Source: Sphingomonadaceae bacterium 3R27C6
Lineage (GTDB): Bacteria; Pseudomonadota; Alphaproteobacteria; Sphingomonadales; Sphingomonadaceae
DNA length: 64,000 bases
Assembly: GCA_005503215.1 (NCBI GenBank)
Contig: SCNS01000012.1
Span: forward strand, 62,001-126,000
Direction of reading: 5' to 3'
Shown: positions 8,714 through 17,728 of the stretch, piece after piece
How the letters are laid out: every line of letters begins with the position of its first letter
Numbering within the stretch: position 1 is the stretch's first letter
Notes under the pieces: model-generated
What the model was told of the DNA's origin: nothing
What the model saw: only the letters and a program-made list of their open reading frames with translations
Database searches by the model: none
Program-made: the position numbers and the translations under genes

Positions 8714-9373
8714 CTAGCGCTCCGCCCGATAGAGGGAGATCGATCCCGTCGGGGTCGGGATGGCCCGGACTTCCTCGACATCGCGAAAACCCGCGCCGCG
8801 CAGGATTTCGGGGACGCAGCCCCGCGCATTCGGCTCGGTAAGCTCGAAGCCGTCGATCATCTGGACCTGCCGGAACAAAGTTCGCATCAGGAGCGAGCGT
8901 TGCTCGCCATAGTCGGCGATGTAGAGCCCGCCGCCCGGTTTCAGCAGCCGCCACATCTGACCGACGATCGCTTCCTTCACGTCCATCGGGCATTGATGGA
9001 GCACAAGGCTCGAGACGATCTTGTCGCATTGCTGGAGCGGGCCGATTTGATCGAGCGCATCGCCCATCGCCTCGAACCAGAGGATGTCCGCATCCGCCTC
9101 TCCTGCCTTTCTCCGGGCGATGTCGAGTATATCCGGATCGGGATCGACGCCCAAGATGATGCTGGTCGGGGCCGCCGCCTTGAGCGCTATCGCAAGCGTT
9201 CCGGTGCCGCATCCGATATCGACGATCGTCTCGCCGGCCCCCGGCGCGACGAGCTTCACCAGCTCGCCCCGCCACCTCTTCTCGCGCGTCATCAAGGCGA
9301 GCACAGCATCGTATCGCTCGATATTGCCCGCCTTGCCCAGCGCGGGCACGAAATCTCGATTTGTGTCTGCCAT
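8714..9373 (-). CDS. Class I SAM-dependent methyltransferase
   Basis: A 219-residue cytosolic enzyme with a standard Rossmann methyltransferase fold: motif I VDIGCGTGTLAIAL, acidic strand 2 ILGVDPDPDIL, motif VSSLVLHQCP, and LKPGGGLYIADYG. The substrate is unknown; it resembles the UbiE/Methyltransf_11 group. The open frame extends far upstream, but ATG 9373 is the start giving the proper N-terminus (MADTNRDFVPALG). It lies 47 bases downstream of the AraC-type gene on the same strand, so the two may form an operon. Confidence 0.8.
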   Translation of the reverse strand: MADTNRDFVPALGKAGNIERYDAVLALMTREKRWRGELVKLVAPGAGETIVDIGCGTGTLAIALKAAAPTSIILGVDPDPDILDIARRKAGEADADILWFEAMGDALDQIGPLQQCDKIVSSLVLHQCPMDVKEAIVGQMWRLLKPGGGLYIADYGEQRSLLMRTLFRQVQMIDGFELTEPNARGCVPEILRGAGFRDVEEVRAIPTPTGSISLYRAER

Positions 9374-9420
9374 GATCGGGACACTAGTCCCGCAAGGACC
9401 GGCACGCTTGAACGATGCGG

Positions 9421-10143
9421 CTATCGCTCCAGAAGGATGTCGCTGGCGCGGATGCCGAACATCGCCTTGATCGTCCGGGCAAAATGCGCGGCGTCGGCAA
9501 AGCCGGCTGCATGCGCCGCCTCGGTGATGTTCGATCCTGCCAGCAGCCCCTCGAACGCCGCGCTCAGGCGCCGCCACAGGATATAGCGTTGGAACGGCAT
9601 GCCAATCTCGGAAGCGAACAGGTGCCGAAGTCGGCCGACCGAAAGCCGCGTCCCGGCGGCGACATCGAACAGACGAACCGTGCCGAGCGGGAGGCGCCGT
9701 TCGATCGTCGCAGTCACGTCCGCGATGCGCGTGTCGATACTTCGCCGCGGCGCGCGCATCACCCAGTCTTGCCAGAAGGGACGCGTCGCAGCGCCCGGCA
9801 CGATCTGGAACCGGCCTGCTTCGATGCGATCCCGCAGCGTGTCCGGCGGACCGAAACCGGCGGTCGGTTCGACAAAACAGATATCCGCGCCGGCGGACGG
9901 GAGCAGTTGGTGCCGCGCGTTGGGTTCGATCAACAGGCAGGTGCCCGAAAATTCGCCGCCGTCGCTCCCGATAGCTCGCACGGGCGAATCCGCGAAGACC
10001 GCCTGGGCCGCGAAATGACGATGAGGAATCGCATCGCCGATCGTGCCCGACCACCAGGCCGTCTCGCCCTCGATGCGCAAGGCGCCCTGCCAGAAATTCT
10101 TCGCCATCGACGGCAGGCTAACGCGGCGATCCGGCGCCGTCAT
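9421..10143 (-). CDS. AraC-family transcriptional regulator
   Basis: About 240 residues. The N-terminal half is a cupin-like sensing region (GTIGDAIPHRHFAAQAVF, LIEPNARHQL). The C-terminal half has the two AraC helix-turn-helix units: LSVGRLRHLFASEIGMPFQRYILWRRL and ITEAAHAAGFADAAHFARTIKAMFGI read around residues 165-230. ATG 10143 is chosen because a GAGG ribosome site precedes it; ATG 10107 is an alternative. It is followed by a methyltransferase gene on the same strand, a plausible target. The ligand is unknown. Confidence 0.8.
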   Translation of the reverse strand: MTAPDRRVSLPSMAKNFWQGALRIEGETAWWSGTIGDAIPHRHFAAQAVFADSPVRAIGSDGGEFSGTCLLIEPNARHQLLPSAGADICFVEPTAGFGPPDTLRDRIEAGRFQIVPGAATRPFWQDWVMRAPRRSIDTRIADVTATIERRLPLGTVRLFDVAAGTRLSVGRLRHLFASEIGMPFQRYILWRRLSAAFEGLLAGSNITEAAHAAGFADAAHFARTIKAMFGIRASDILLER

Positions 10144-10352
10144 TCGTCGATTGCCTCGGCGGACGGGATAATTCGAACAGGATCGCCGCCGGGAGCAGCC
10201 CCGCGTCGGCACCTACGCGAGATATCGCCGACCTATCCGGATCCTCGCTTGGAGCTGGTGACAATATGGAGACAAAGCCCCGTCCCCATGCGCTTGCCAC
10301 CAGTGACGACGCAATCCGCGCCTCACTAAATCGCTGATTTTATGAAGAAAAT

Positions 10353-10427
10353 TGGAGCGGGCGAAGGGATTCGAACCCTCGACCCCAACCTTGGCAAGGT
10401 TGTGCTCTACCCCTGAGCTACGCCCGC
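10353..10427 (-). tRNA. tRNA-Gly (anticodon GCC)
   Basis: On the minus strand the acceptor arms GCGGGCG (10427-10421) and CGCCCGC (10363-10357) pair. The D-arm is GCTCAGGGGTAGAGC, the anticodon loop is TTGCCAA on a CAACC/GGTTG stem, and the T-arm is GAGGGTTCGAATCCCTT. The 3' CCA is encoded (10355-10353). The GCC anticodon reads GGC/GGT glycine codons, which dominate in this genome. Confidence 0.96.
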
Positions 10428-10618
10428 TCTGGCGGCTGGAAACCGGTCGGTTCCAGCGGGTGAGGCGGGCGATTAGCACCGGCTTTTTGACTCGGCAACC
10501 CCTGATTGTGCATTTTCTCCGAAGGGTTGGCATATCGCCCGCAAATCCCACATAAGCGGGGCAAGAGTCTTTCCGCCGACGCAGAAGCGACGGCAAATCA
10601 AAACAGGAGCATATCTGC

Positions 10619-11530
10619 GTGGCCACGCTCGGTCTGAATCCCACCGAAAAGGAAGCCGTCGAAGCCTTCCGCCGCGACGTCGTCGAACCCTCGATGACCA
10701 GCCTCGTCATCCTCGATTTCTGGGCCGAATGGTGCGGCCCGTGCAAGCAGCTCGGTCCGGTGCTCGAAAAGGTCGCCGCGGATTATGCCGACAAGGGCGT
10801 TGTGCTGGTCAAGGTCGACGTCGATGCGAATCGCTTCATCGCCGGCCAGTTCCAGGTCCAGTCGATCCCGACCGTCTATGCGATCTTTCAGGGCCAGCCG
10901 GTCGCGAACCTGACCAACGCGCGCACCGAAAGTCAGCTGAAGGCGATTCTCGACCAGCTGCTCGCGCAGCTCCCGATCGAGAGCGAGGCGACCGCGCGCG
11001 CGGTCGAGATCGCCCCGCTGATCGAAATGGGCGAAAGCGTTCTGGCCGAAGGCGACGGTCCGCGCGCCGCGAGCATCTTTGCGCAGATCCTCGACATGGC
11101 ACCCGACAATGCCGCGGCGCATGGCGGGCTGATTCGCGCGCTTGTGCTCGCGGGCGATATCGAGGGCGCGCAGGCCGCGCTCGCCGTCGTTCCGGCCGAG
11201 ATCGGCGAAGATCCCGCGATCGCGCAGGCTAAAAGCGCGCTCGCGCTCGCCGCCGATGCCCCCGACGCCGGCGAGCTCGCCGCGTTCGAGGCGGCGGTTG
11301 CCGCGAATCCCGGTGACCATCAGGCGCGCTTCGACCTTGCGAGCGCCCAGATCGGCGCCGGCCAGCGCGATGCCGCCGCCGACAATCTGCTCCATATCGT
11401 CGCCGCCGATCGCGAATGGAACGAGGACGCCGCGCGCGCCAAGCTGCTCTCGCTGTTCGAAGCTGTCGGCCTCGAAGACGCATGGGTCGCGGCGCAGCGC
11501 CGCCGCCTGTCGCTCATCCTGTTCGGCTGA
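10619..11530 (+). CDS. cnoX: Thioredoxin-TPR co-chaperone (CnoX/YbbN-like)
   Basis: Residues about 20-120 are a thioredoxin domain with the active site FWAEWCGPCKQL and cis-Pro region IPTVYAIFQG. Residues about 130-300 are TPR-like helices, giving the two-part structure of YbbN/CnoX, which protects and hands over oxidation-damaged proteins to chaperonins. Unlike E. coli CnoX, which lacks a reductase-type CXXC, this one keeps WCGPC and may be redox-active. GTG 10619 is used, with AGGAG upstream. Its TGA overlaps the next start by one base, so translation is coupled. Confidence 0.85.
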   Translation: MATLGLNPTEKEAVEAFRRDVVEPSMTSLVILDFWAEWCGPCKQLGPVLEKVAADYADKGVVLVKVDVDANRFIAGQFQVQSIPTVYAIFQGQPVANLTNARTESQLKAILDQLLAQLPIESEATARAVEIAPLIEMGESVLAEGDGPRAASIFAQILDMAPDNAAAHGGLIRALVLAGDIEGAQAALAVVPAEIGEDPAIAQAKSALALAADAPDAGELAAFEAAVAANPGDHQARFDLASAQIGAGQRDAAADNLLHIVAADREWNEDAARAKLLSLFEAVGLEDAWVAAQRRRLSLILFG

Positions 11531-12180
11531 TGGGCGAAACCGCGCCTCTGACCATTCAGCGGATCGCGATCTTTCCGCTCACCGGCGCGGTGCTGTTTCC
11601 GGGGCTGCACCTGCCGCTGCATATCTTCGAGCCGCGCTATTCGGCGATGGTACAGGAGGTGCTGGCGCGCGACCGCCAGATCGGGATGATCCAGCCGCGC
11701 CAGCTTCCCGGCGAAGAGGACCGCGAGCCGCCCGCGCTCTATGGCGTCGGCTGCGTCGGGCGCATCGTCGATGTCGAGGCGCTCGACGAGGGGCGCTTCA
11801 ACCTCGTGCTCGAAGGCGTCGCGCGCTTTCGCGTTCGCCGCGAGCTCGACGTCACGACGCCGTTCCGGCAGGTCGAAGCCGAGATCGAACTCGAAGCCGA
11901 GGACGAGGCGGTGCTCGCAAGCATCGAGCGCGCGAGCCTCGAACGCGAGGCCAAGCGCTTTGCGGCGCGGCAGGGCTATGTCGTCGATTGGGATTCGGTC
12001 GGCCAGCTCGACGACGCGACGCTCGTCAACGGTATCGCGCAGGTCGCGCCGTTCGATGCCGCCGCGAAGCAGGCGCTGCTCGAGGCGTCGCCGATCGACG
12101 CGCGCGCCGAACTCGTCGTCCAGCTGATGCAATTTTTCGGCCGCTTCGACGGCGACGACGGCCGCGCCACGCTGCAATAG
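11530..12180 (+). CDS. LON peptidase substrate-binding domain protein
   Basis: A 216-residue protein consisting of the N-terminal domain of Lon protease without ATPase or protease parts: RIAIFPLTGAVLFPGLHLPLHIFEPRYSAMV, then MIQPRQLPG, GVGCVGRIVDVEALDEGRFNLVLEGVARFRV. Start ATG 11530 overlaps the TGA of the thioredoxin gene; an earlier in-frame ATG lies inside that gene and is ignored. The role is not settled; pairing with a redox co-chaperone hints at protein quality control. It converges on the next gene with a four-base gap. Confidence 0.85.
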   Translation: MGETAPLTIQRIAIFPLTGAVLFPGLHLPLHIFEPRYSAMVQEVLARDRQIGMIQPRQLPGEEDREPPALYGVGCVGRIVDVEALDEGRFNLVLEGVARFRVRRELDVTTPFRQVEAEIELEAEDEAVLASIERASLEREAKRFAARQGYVVDWDSVGQLDDATLVNGIAQVAPFDAAAKQALLEASPIDARAELVVQLMQFFGRFDGDDGRATLQ

Positions 12181-12184
12181 GCGA

Positions 12185-12883
12185 TCAGTGCGGCTTGCAA
12201 ACCGGCGCATGATGAATGATGTCGGCGAGCGCGCGGCGTACGACATGCCGGTCGCTTTCCCGCAGGCGTTCCGCCGCATCGCTCACCATCAGATGGTGCC
12301 GAACGAGCTTCTTTTCGGCGGCGAGCCGGGCTTCTAGCCGGCTTTCATCGCCGCGCGATGCACACAACCTTGCGCTCCGCCGGCTCGCCCACTCCTCGAC
12401 CAGCCGGTCGGCCAGAAGCGCGGCAAGATTGTCGGCGGCGCCCCTTTCGGTCGCAGTTTCGGCCGCCGGATCGGTCAGCCAGGCGCCGGCGCCCTCCTCC
12501 TGCAACGCGTCGAGCGATAGCGTCGCGGTGACATGCCGCCGGCCGGCACAGCGCTGATCGCCGTGCAGCCGGTGCCGCAGCGCCTGCAGTTCGGCGCGGA
12601 ATTGCCAGTTCACATAGGTGGTGAAGCGTGCGCGCGCCGGATCGTAACGTTCGGCGGCGCGATGGAGCGCGATCGCACACACTTGCGCGGCATCCTCGGC
12701 GACATCGGTCAGCCCGTAGCTGCGCGTGAAATAACGGATACGCGGCGCGGCGAGCGCTGCCAGCCGGGCGAAGCTGCGGTCGGCCAAAGCCCGCGTCCGT
12801 GCGCCCGGCGCCGCGTCGAGCGCGGTTCGCGCCTGAATATAGTCCGTCACCGCTGTTTCAAGCGCGTGGCTTTTTGCCGACAT
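12185..12883 (-). CDS. Sigma-70 region-2-like protein without recognisable region 4
   Basis: A 232-residue protein. Residues about 45-105 look like sigma-70 region 2, including the core-binding and -10 recognition helices: VAEDAAQVCAIALHRAAERYDP followed by ARFTTYVNWQFRAELQALRHR. A TLSLDAL segment then recalls RpoH-type linkers. The C-terminal hundred residues are helical and Arg-rich, but I find no convincing helix-turn-helix for -35 recognition. It could be an alternative sigma factor reading only extended -10 promoters, or a regulator that binds core polymerase. Confidence 0.6.
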   Translation of the reverse strand: MSAKSHALETAVTDYIQARTALDAAPGARTRALADRSFARLAALAAPRIRYFTRSYGLTDVAEDAAQVCAIALHRAAERYDPARARFTTYVNWQFRAELQALRHRLHGDQRCAGRRHVTATLSLDALQEEGAGAWLTDPAAETATERGAADNLAALLADRLVEEWASRRSARLCASRGDESRLEARLAAEKKLVRHHLMVSDAAERLRESDRHVVRRALADIIHHAPVCKPH

Positions 12884-12980
12884 GGTCCCGTCCCCATCCT
12901 GTCCGCGGCGTGGTTGCCGCGTCGATAGGGATAGGATGTCATGCTTAGCGCCGCGCTGCCGGCGCCCTAGGTAGTAATAC

Positions 12981-14222
12981 CTAGACCTCGGCGCCCGCGA
13001 GCAGGCGCGGCAGGTCGCCCGCCTCGCCGCGTGCCTCGTCCATGAAGAAGCGCTTGAGCACCGGCATGCGCTGCACCGCGCCGAGCCCGGTGCGTCGCAC
13101 CGCGGCGGCAGTGCGGCCCGGAATGCCGAACAGCCGCGTCAGCCCGTCGGTCGCGAGGCTGACCATCATATTGTCGAGCCCGCGCCAGCGCTGGTAGCGC
13201 GCGAGCAGCGCCGCATCGCCGAGGTCGAGCCCGAGCCGCGCGCCCTCGACGAGCACTTCGGTGAGCGCCGCGACATCGCGCAGCCCGAGGTTGAGTCCCT
13301 GCCCCGCGATCGGGTGGATGCCGTGCGCGGCATCGCCGACGAGCGCGATACGGTCGGCGACGATCGACGCGCTGTGATGAAAGCCGAGCGGATAGGTCAT
13401 GCGCGGCGCGACGAGCTCCATCGCGCCAAGCACGCCGCCGGCGCGCTTCTGCAGCTCGGCGACGAAGCCCCGCTCGCCGAGCTTGGCGAAACCCGGACCG
13501 TCCTTTTCGGACACCGTCCAGACGAAGGCCGAGCGGTGCCGCCCCCGTTCGTCGTCGACGAGCGGCAACAGCGCGAACGGGCCCGAGGGGTAGAAGATTT
13601 CGTGCGCGACATGGCCGTGCGGCTTTTCGTGCGCGACCGCGCCGATCATCGCGTGATGATGGTACGACCAGTTCGCGATGCTGAACCCCGCAGCATCGCG
13701 CGTCGGCGAGCGGCGCCCCTCGGCGACGATCAGCAGCGGCGCCGCGAGCTTTGTGCCGTCGGCGAGCGTCAGCGTGACGCCATGCGCGTCGATCTCGCGC
13801 GACACGACCTGTGCCGGCATCAGCAGGCGGACGAGCGGCGCGTCAGCGAGCAAAGCGGCAAGCGCGAGGCGGAGCTGGCGATTCTCGACCATCGTCCCGA
13901 GCGGCGGATCACCTTCAGCGGTGACGAAGTCGAGTTCGCCGCCGCGACCGCTGTCCGGGGCGCCGTCACCCACCTTGATGGCGCGGATCGGGCAGCCGTG
14001 CCCGGCAAGGCGCTCGGCGATCCCCAGCACCTCGAACATCTGCCATGTCGCGCTGGCAATCGCCGAGGCGCGGCCGTCGAAACCCGGCGCGATCGTCCGG
14101 GTCGGGTCGGCGGGATCGACGACCTGGACCGACAGGCCATGATGGGCAAGTGCCAGGGCGAGCGCCTGGCCGACAAGGCCGCCACCCGAAATCAGGACAT
14201 CGCTGCGCAGCGTTTCACTCAT
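12981..14222 (-). CDS. ubiH: UbiH/UbiF/VisC/COQ6-family FAD-dependent hydroxylase
   Basis: A 413-residue flavoprotein monooxygenase of the ubiquinone ring-hydroxylase family. Visible are the N-terminal dinucleotide motif VLISGGGLVGQALALALAHHG, the GRASAI segment near residue 50, and the FAD/substrate motif IALVGDAAHGIHPIAGQGLNLGLRDV near residue 285. It probably hydroxylates a polyprenyl-phenol intermediate of ubiquinone synthesis at the inner membrane; which ring position cannot be told. It is divergent from ftsK. Confidence 0.88.
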   Translation of the reverse strand: MSETLRSDVLISGGGLVGQALALALAHHGLSVQVVDPADPTRTIAPGFDGRASAIASATWQMFEVLGIAERLAGHGCPIRAIKVGDGAPDSGRGGELDFVTAEGDPPLGTMVENRQLRLALAALLADAPLVRLLMPAQVVSREIDAHGVTLTLADGTKLAAPLLIVAEGRRSPTRDAAGFSIANWSYHHHAMIGAVAHEKPHGHVAHEIFYPSGPFALLPLVDDERGRHRSAFVWTVSEKDGPGFAKLGERGFVAELQKRAGGVLGAMELVAPRMTYPLGFHHSASIVADRIALVGDAAHGIHPIAGQGLNLGLRDVAALTEVLVEGARLGLDLGDAALLARYQRWRGLDNMMVSLATDGLTRLFGIPGRTAAAVRRTGLGAVQRMPVLKRFFMDEARGEAGDLPRLLAGAEV

Positions 14223-14347
14223 GCCGTTGCCCTAGCGTGCGGCAGGGCGGTTGGAAAGGCTGTGGGCGAGCGCGGGGCCGTGCTTGACGACGAGTCCGCC
14301 CCATGCGCATATCGCCGTGGTTAACTGACAGGGACCGGAAAAAGAGC

Positions 14348-16666
14348 ATGGCTAGCCGCAAGGCCGCACCCGCAAAGGCCGATTGGCGCACGGTTTTCCG
14401 CCAAAGCATCGCGCGATCGCTCGTGATCGCAGCGGCGGTGGCGCTCGGCCTGTTCACGCTCTTCCTGACCCTCGCGCTCGTCACCTATGACAGCACCGAC
14501 GCGGCGCTGAACACCGCCGCCCACGGCACCGCCGCCAACTGGATGGGCGCTGCGGGCGCCTGGTTCGCCGACCTCGGCCTGTCGATCGGCGGCGCGCCGA
14601 TCGTCCTGCTGCTGCCGCTGCTCGGGGTCATCGCGTGGCGGTTGTGGACGGGCGAGACGCAGCCCTATTGGCCGCGCCAGCTTGCCTATAGCTTTATCGG
14701 CATCCTGCTCGTCGGGCTGGGCGCGGAACTCTGGTCGCCGGCGACGAACGCGCCGATGCCCGCCGGCTGGGGCGGGATCATCGCGCTGCTGATTGGCGGT
14801 GCGGTCGCGCCGTTGTTCGCGCAGGCGGGCGAACCCGCCGCGGCGCTGATCCGCTTTGCGACGATCCTGCTGCTTGTCGGGCTTGGCCTGTGGCTCGCGT
14901 GGCGCGCGTTGCGGCTCGAAAAGGGCTGGGCGTCGCGCTTCAGGCTGCCCGCGGCCGAGGGCAGCAGCCGCGTCGTCGAGCCTGCGCGGGTGGCAAGCGA
15001 CGAGGTGAAGGCGCCGAGCCTGATCGAGGATCGTGTCGTGCGGCCGCGCGCGGTCGCCGAGCCGAGCGACCGCGCCCCGCCCGAAATCGCCGACCCGGCG
15101 GAGCGGACCGCGCCCTCGAAACCCAAGCCGAAACCGCAGACCGAGCTGTTCACCAATTACCAGTTGCCGTCGATCGACCTGCTCGCGCCGCCGCCGCCGG
15201 GGCCGACCGGGCAGATCGACAAGGCGGGGCTGGAACGCAACGCGCGCCTGCTCGAATCGGTGCTCGAGGATTTCCAGGTCAAGGGCGTCGTCACCGCGGT
15301 CCGCCCCGGCCCGGTGGTCACCATGTACGAGCTTGAGCCCGCGCCGGGCACGAAGGCGAGCCGCGTGTCGAACCTCGCGGACGATATCGCGCGCAACATG
15401 TCGGCGCTGTCGGCGCGCATCGCGCCGATCCCCGGCCGCACCGTGATCGGCATCGAACTGCCCAACGCGCATCGCGAGTCGGTGGTGCTGCACGAGATCA
15501 TCGGCAGTGCGCTGTTTCAGGACCAGACCGGCGCGCTGCCGATCATCCTGGGGAAGAATATCAGCGGCGACGCGATGATCGCCGACCTCGCCCCAATGCC
15601 GCACCTGCTGATCGCGGGTACGACGGGTTCGGGTAAATCGGTCGGCCTCAACGCGATGATCCTGTCGCTTCTCTATCGCTTGGGTCCCGATCAGGTGAAG
15701 ATGATCATGATCGATCCCAAGATGCTGGAACTCAGCGTCTATGACGACATTCCGCACCTGCTCGCCCCCGTCGTGACCGAGCCCAAGAAGGCGATCCGCG
15801 CCTTGAAATGGGCGGTCGAGCAGATGGAGGATCGCTACCGGATGATGTCGTCGCTGTCGGTGCGCAACCTCGCGAGCTATAATGACAAGGTGCGCGGCGC
15901 GCTCGCCAAGGGCAAATCGCTCGGGCGCCGCGTCCAGACGGGTTACGACCCCGACACGGGCCAGCCGGTTTATGAGGAAGAGACGCTCGACTATGCGCCG
16001 CTGCCGCAGATCGTCGTCGTCGTCGACGAACTCGCCGACCTGATGATGACCGCGGGCAAGGAGGTCGAGTTCCTGATCCAGCGCCTCGCGCAAAAGGCGC
16101 GTGCCGCGGGCATTCACCTGATCCTCGCGACGCAGCGCCCGTCGGTCGACGTCATCACCGGCGTGATCAAGGCGAACCTGCCGACGCGTATCAGCTTCAA
16201 CGTGACGTCGAAGATCGACAGCCGCACCATCCTCGGCGAAGCGGGCGCCGAGCAGCTGCTCGGCAAGGGCGACATGCTCTACGTCCCCGGCGGCAAGCAG
16301 ATCACGCGCATCCACGGTCCGTTCGTGTCGGACGACGAAGTGCGCGCGGTCGCCGACCACTGGAAGGGTCAGGGCCGCCCCGACTATATCGAGAGCGTCA
16401 CCGAGGACCCCGAGGACGGTGGTTTCGCGATGGAGGGCGCGCCGGCGGGCGGCGACAGCGCCGAGGACCGCATGTATGCGAAGGCGTGCCAGATCGTCGT
16501 CGAAAGCCAGAAAGCCTCGACGAGCTGGCTGCAGCGCCAATTGCGCATCGGCTACAACAGCGCGGCGCGGCTCATTGAGCGGATGGAGGAGGAAGGGCTG
16601 GTCAGCCCGCCGAACCATGTCGGCCGCCGCGACGTGCTCACCGACCAGTACGGCCAGCAAAGGTGA
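14348..16666 (+). CDS. ftsK: DNA translocase FtsK
   Basis: Septum-located motor that pumps chromosome ends to the dimer-resolution site during division. The N-terminus has four membrane helices (about residues 25-190), then a short Pro/Arg-rich linker. The motor follows with Walker A LIAGTTGSGKSVGLNAM and Walker B QIVVVVDELADLMM. The C-terminal gamma winged helix (SWLQRQLRIGYNSAARLIERM) reads orienting KOPS sequences. ATG 14348 is preferred; ATG 14303 in the same frame would add 15 residues. At about 772 residues it is the usual alphaproteobacterial length. Confidence 0.93.
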   Translation: MASRKAAPAKADWRTVFRQSIARSLVIAAAVALGLFTLFLTLALVTYDSTDAALNTAAHGTAANWMGAAGAWFADLGLSIGGAPIVLLLPLLGVIAWRLWTGETQPYWPRQLAYSFIGILLVGLGAELWSPATNAPMPAGWGGIIALLIGGAVAPLFAQAGEPAAALIRFATILLLVGLGLWLAWRALRLEKGWASRFRLPAAEGSSRVVEPARVASDEVKAPSLIEDRVVRPRAVAEPSDRAPPEIADPAERTAPSKPKPKPQTELFTNYQLPSIDLLAPPPPGPTGQIDKAGLERNARLLESVLEDFQVKGVVTAVRPGPVVTMYELEPAPGTKASRVSNLADDIARNMSALSARIAPIPGRTVIGIELPNAHRESVVLHEIIGSALFQDQTGALPIILGKNISGDAMIADLAPMPHLLIAGTTGSGKSVGLNAMILSLLYRLGPDQVKMIMIDPKMLELSVYDDIPHLLAPVVTEPKKAIRALKWAVEQMEDRYRMMSSLSVRNLASYNDKVRGALAKGKSLGRRVQTGYDPDTGQPVYEEETLDYAPLPQIVVVVDELADLMMTAGKEVEFLIQRLAQKARAAGIHLILATQRPSVDVITGVIKANLPTRISFNVTSKIDSRTILGEAGAEQLLGKGDMLYVPGGKQITRIHGPFVSDDEVRAVADHWKGQGRPDYIESVTEDPEDGGFAMEGAPAGGDSAEDRMYAKACQIVVESQKASTSWLQRQLRIGYNSAARLIERMEEEGLVSPPNHVGRRDVLTDQYGQQR

Positions 16667-16773
16667 GGAACCATTGCCGGCCTCAGGACTTGAACAGCGT
16701 CTAACGACAGGTTCAGCGCGGGTTCAATGCCCGCCTGCGATGACCGGCCACCATGTTTGAAAATGAGAGCCAG

Positions 16774-17424
16774 ATGACCCTGAAGACGAATATGACCCGC
16801 CTCGCCGCCTGGACGCTTGCCCCCATCGCGGCGGCAAGCCTCGCCATCGGCGCGCCCGCGATCGCCCAATCGGCGAGCGCGCTGTCGTCGGTGCAGTCGC
16901 ATCTCAAGTCGACCAGCTCGATGACCGCCGATTTCGTGCAGACCGATCGCAACGGCCAGCGGCTGAGCGGCAAGCTGACGTTGAAACGCCCGGGCAAGAT
17001 CCGCTTCCAGTATCAGAAAGACGTGCCTTTGCTGATCGTCGGCGACGGCAGTTCGCTGACGATGATCGATTATGAAGTGAAGCAGGTGCAGCGCTGGCCG
17101 GTGAAGAATTCACCGCTCGGCGCGCTGCTCGACCCCGACCGCGACCTCACCAAATATGCCAAGGTCCTGCCCACCGGCAGCGGCGACGTGCTGAGCGTCG
17201 AGGTCAAGGATCCCAAGCGCCCCGAATATGGCACAATCACCATGGTATTCGTACGCGACGGCTCGGCGCCCGCGGGGCTCCGCCTTCGCGGCTGGGTCGC
17301 TCTCGATTCGCAGAACAACCGGACGCGGATCGACCTCACCAACCAGAAATTCAACGTCGCGGTCGCCGATTCGGCGTTCAAATGGACCGATCCGCGTCCC
17401 AAGCAGCGCGGCCGCGCGGGCTGA
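16774..17424 (+). CDS. lolA: LolA-like outer-membrane lipoprotein carrier
   Basis: Periplasmic chaperone that carries lipoproteins from the inner-membrane Lol exporter to the outer membrane. It has a signal peptide (ending near GAPAIAQS), then the LolA pattern: SSVQSHLKSTSSMTADFVQT, GKLTLKRPGKIRFQYQKDVPLLIVGDG, and DYEVKQVQRWPVKNSPLGALL. ATG 16774 is used; ATG 16753 in frame would add seven residues. About 216 residues is normal. It lies between ftsK and xth and ends at a strong terminator. Confidence 0.88.
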   Translation: MTLKTNMTRLAAWTLAPIAAASLAIGAPAIAQSASALSSVQSHLKSTSSMTADFVQTDRNGQRLSGKLTLKRPGKIRFQYQKDVPLLIVGDGSSLTMIDYEVKQVQRWPVKNSPLGALLDPDRDLTKYAKVLPTGSGDVLSVEVKDPKRPEYGTITMVFVRDGSAPAGLRLRGWVALDSQNNRTRIDLTNQKFNVAVADSAFKWTDPRPKQRGRAG

Positions 17425-17451
17425 CTCAACCCGCCCGCGGCTTTCAAAATC

Positions 17452-17490
17452 ATGGCGCCGAATCTGCGAAACGGATTCGGCGCCATTTTT
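17452..17490 (+). terminator. Rho-independent terminator after lolA
   Basis: Perfect 13-bp stem ATGGCGCCGAATC (17452-17464) and GATTCGGCGCCAT (17474-17486), 9-base loop, then a T run to 17490. It lies 28 bases after the lolA stop. Confidence 0.93.
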
Positions 17491-17692
17491 CCGGACCAAC
17501 CGTCGCCCCGCATCGACGAACTGCAAAAACGGCGCGGAGCCGTTCATTTTCGTTCAGCTTGGCGACAGGGAAGACCGGCTATTTCATCTCTCGAAGGCGC
17601 CACCACGGCTCCCGGATTTGGGTTTCCCCCTGTTGCCCCACCCGGACTGCCAGGCACCTTCATTCAAGAGCGTGACGAACGCTGACCTTGAA

Positions 17693-17728
17693 CCCCCGTT
17701 CCACCGCCCCTGGGACGGGGGTTTAATT
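17693..17728 (+). terminator. Terminator-like hairpin upstream of xth
   Basis: CCCCCGT (17693-17699) pairs with ACGGGGG (17715-17721), followed by TTTAATTT. It is far from the lolA stop, so it may end a short transcript or attenuate one entering xth. Confidence 0.55.

Noticed and set aside
14321..16660. 779-codon minus-strand frame opposite ftsK
   Set aside because: Mirror of the FtsK coding frame; no motif or start signal.
17452..17685. 77-codon frame between lolA and xth
   Set aside because: It starts inside the terminator stem, has no ribosome site and no recognisable features.
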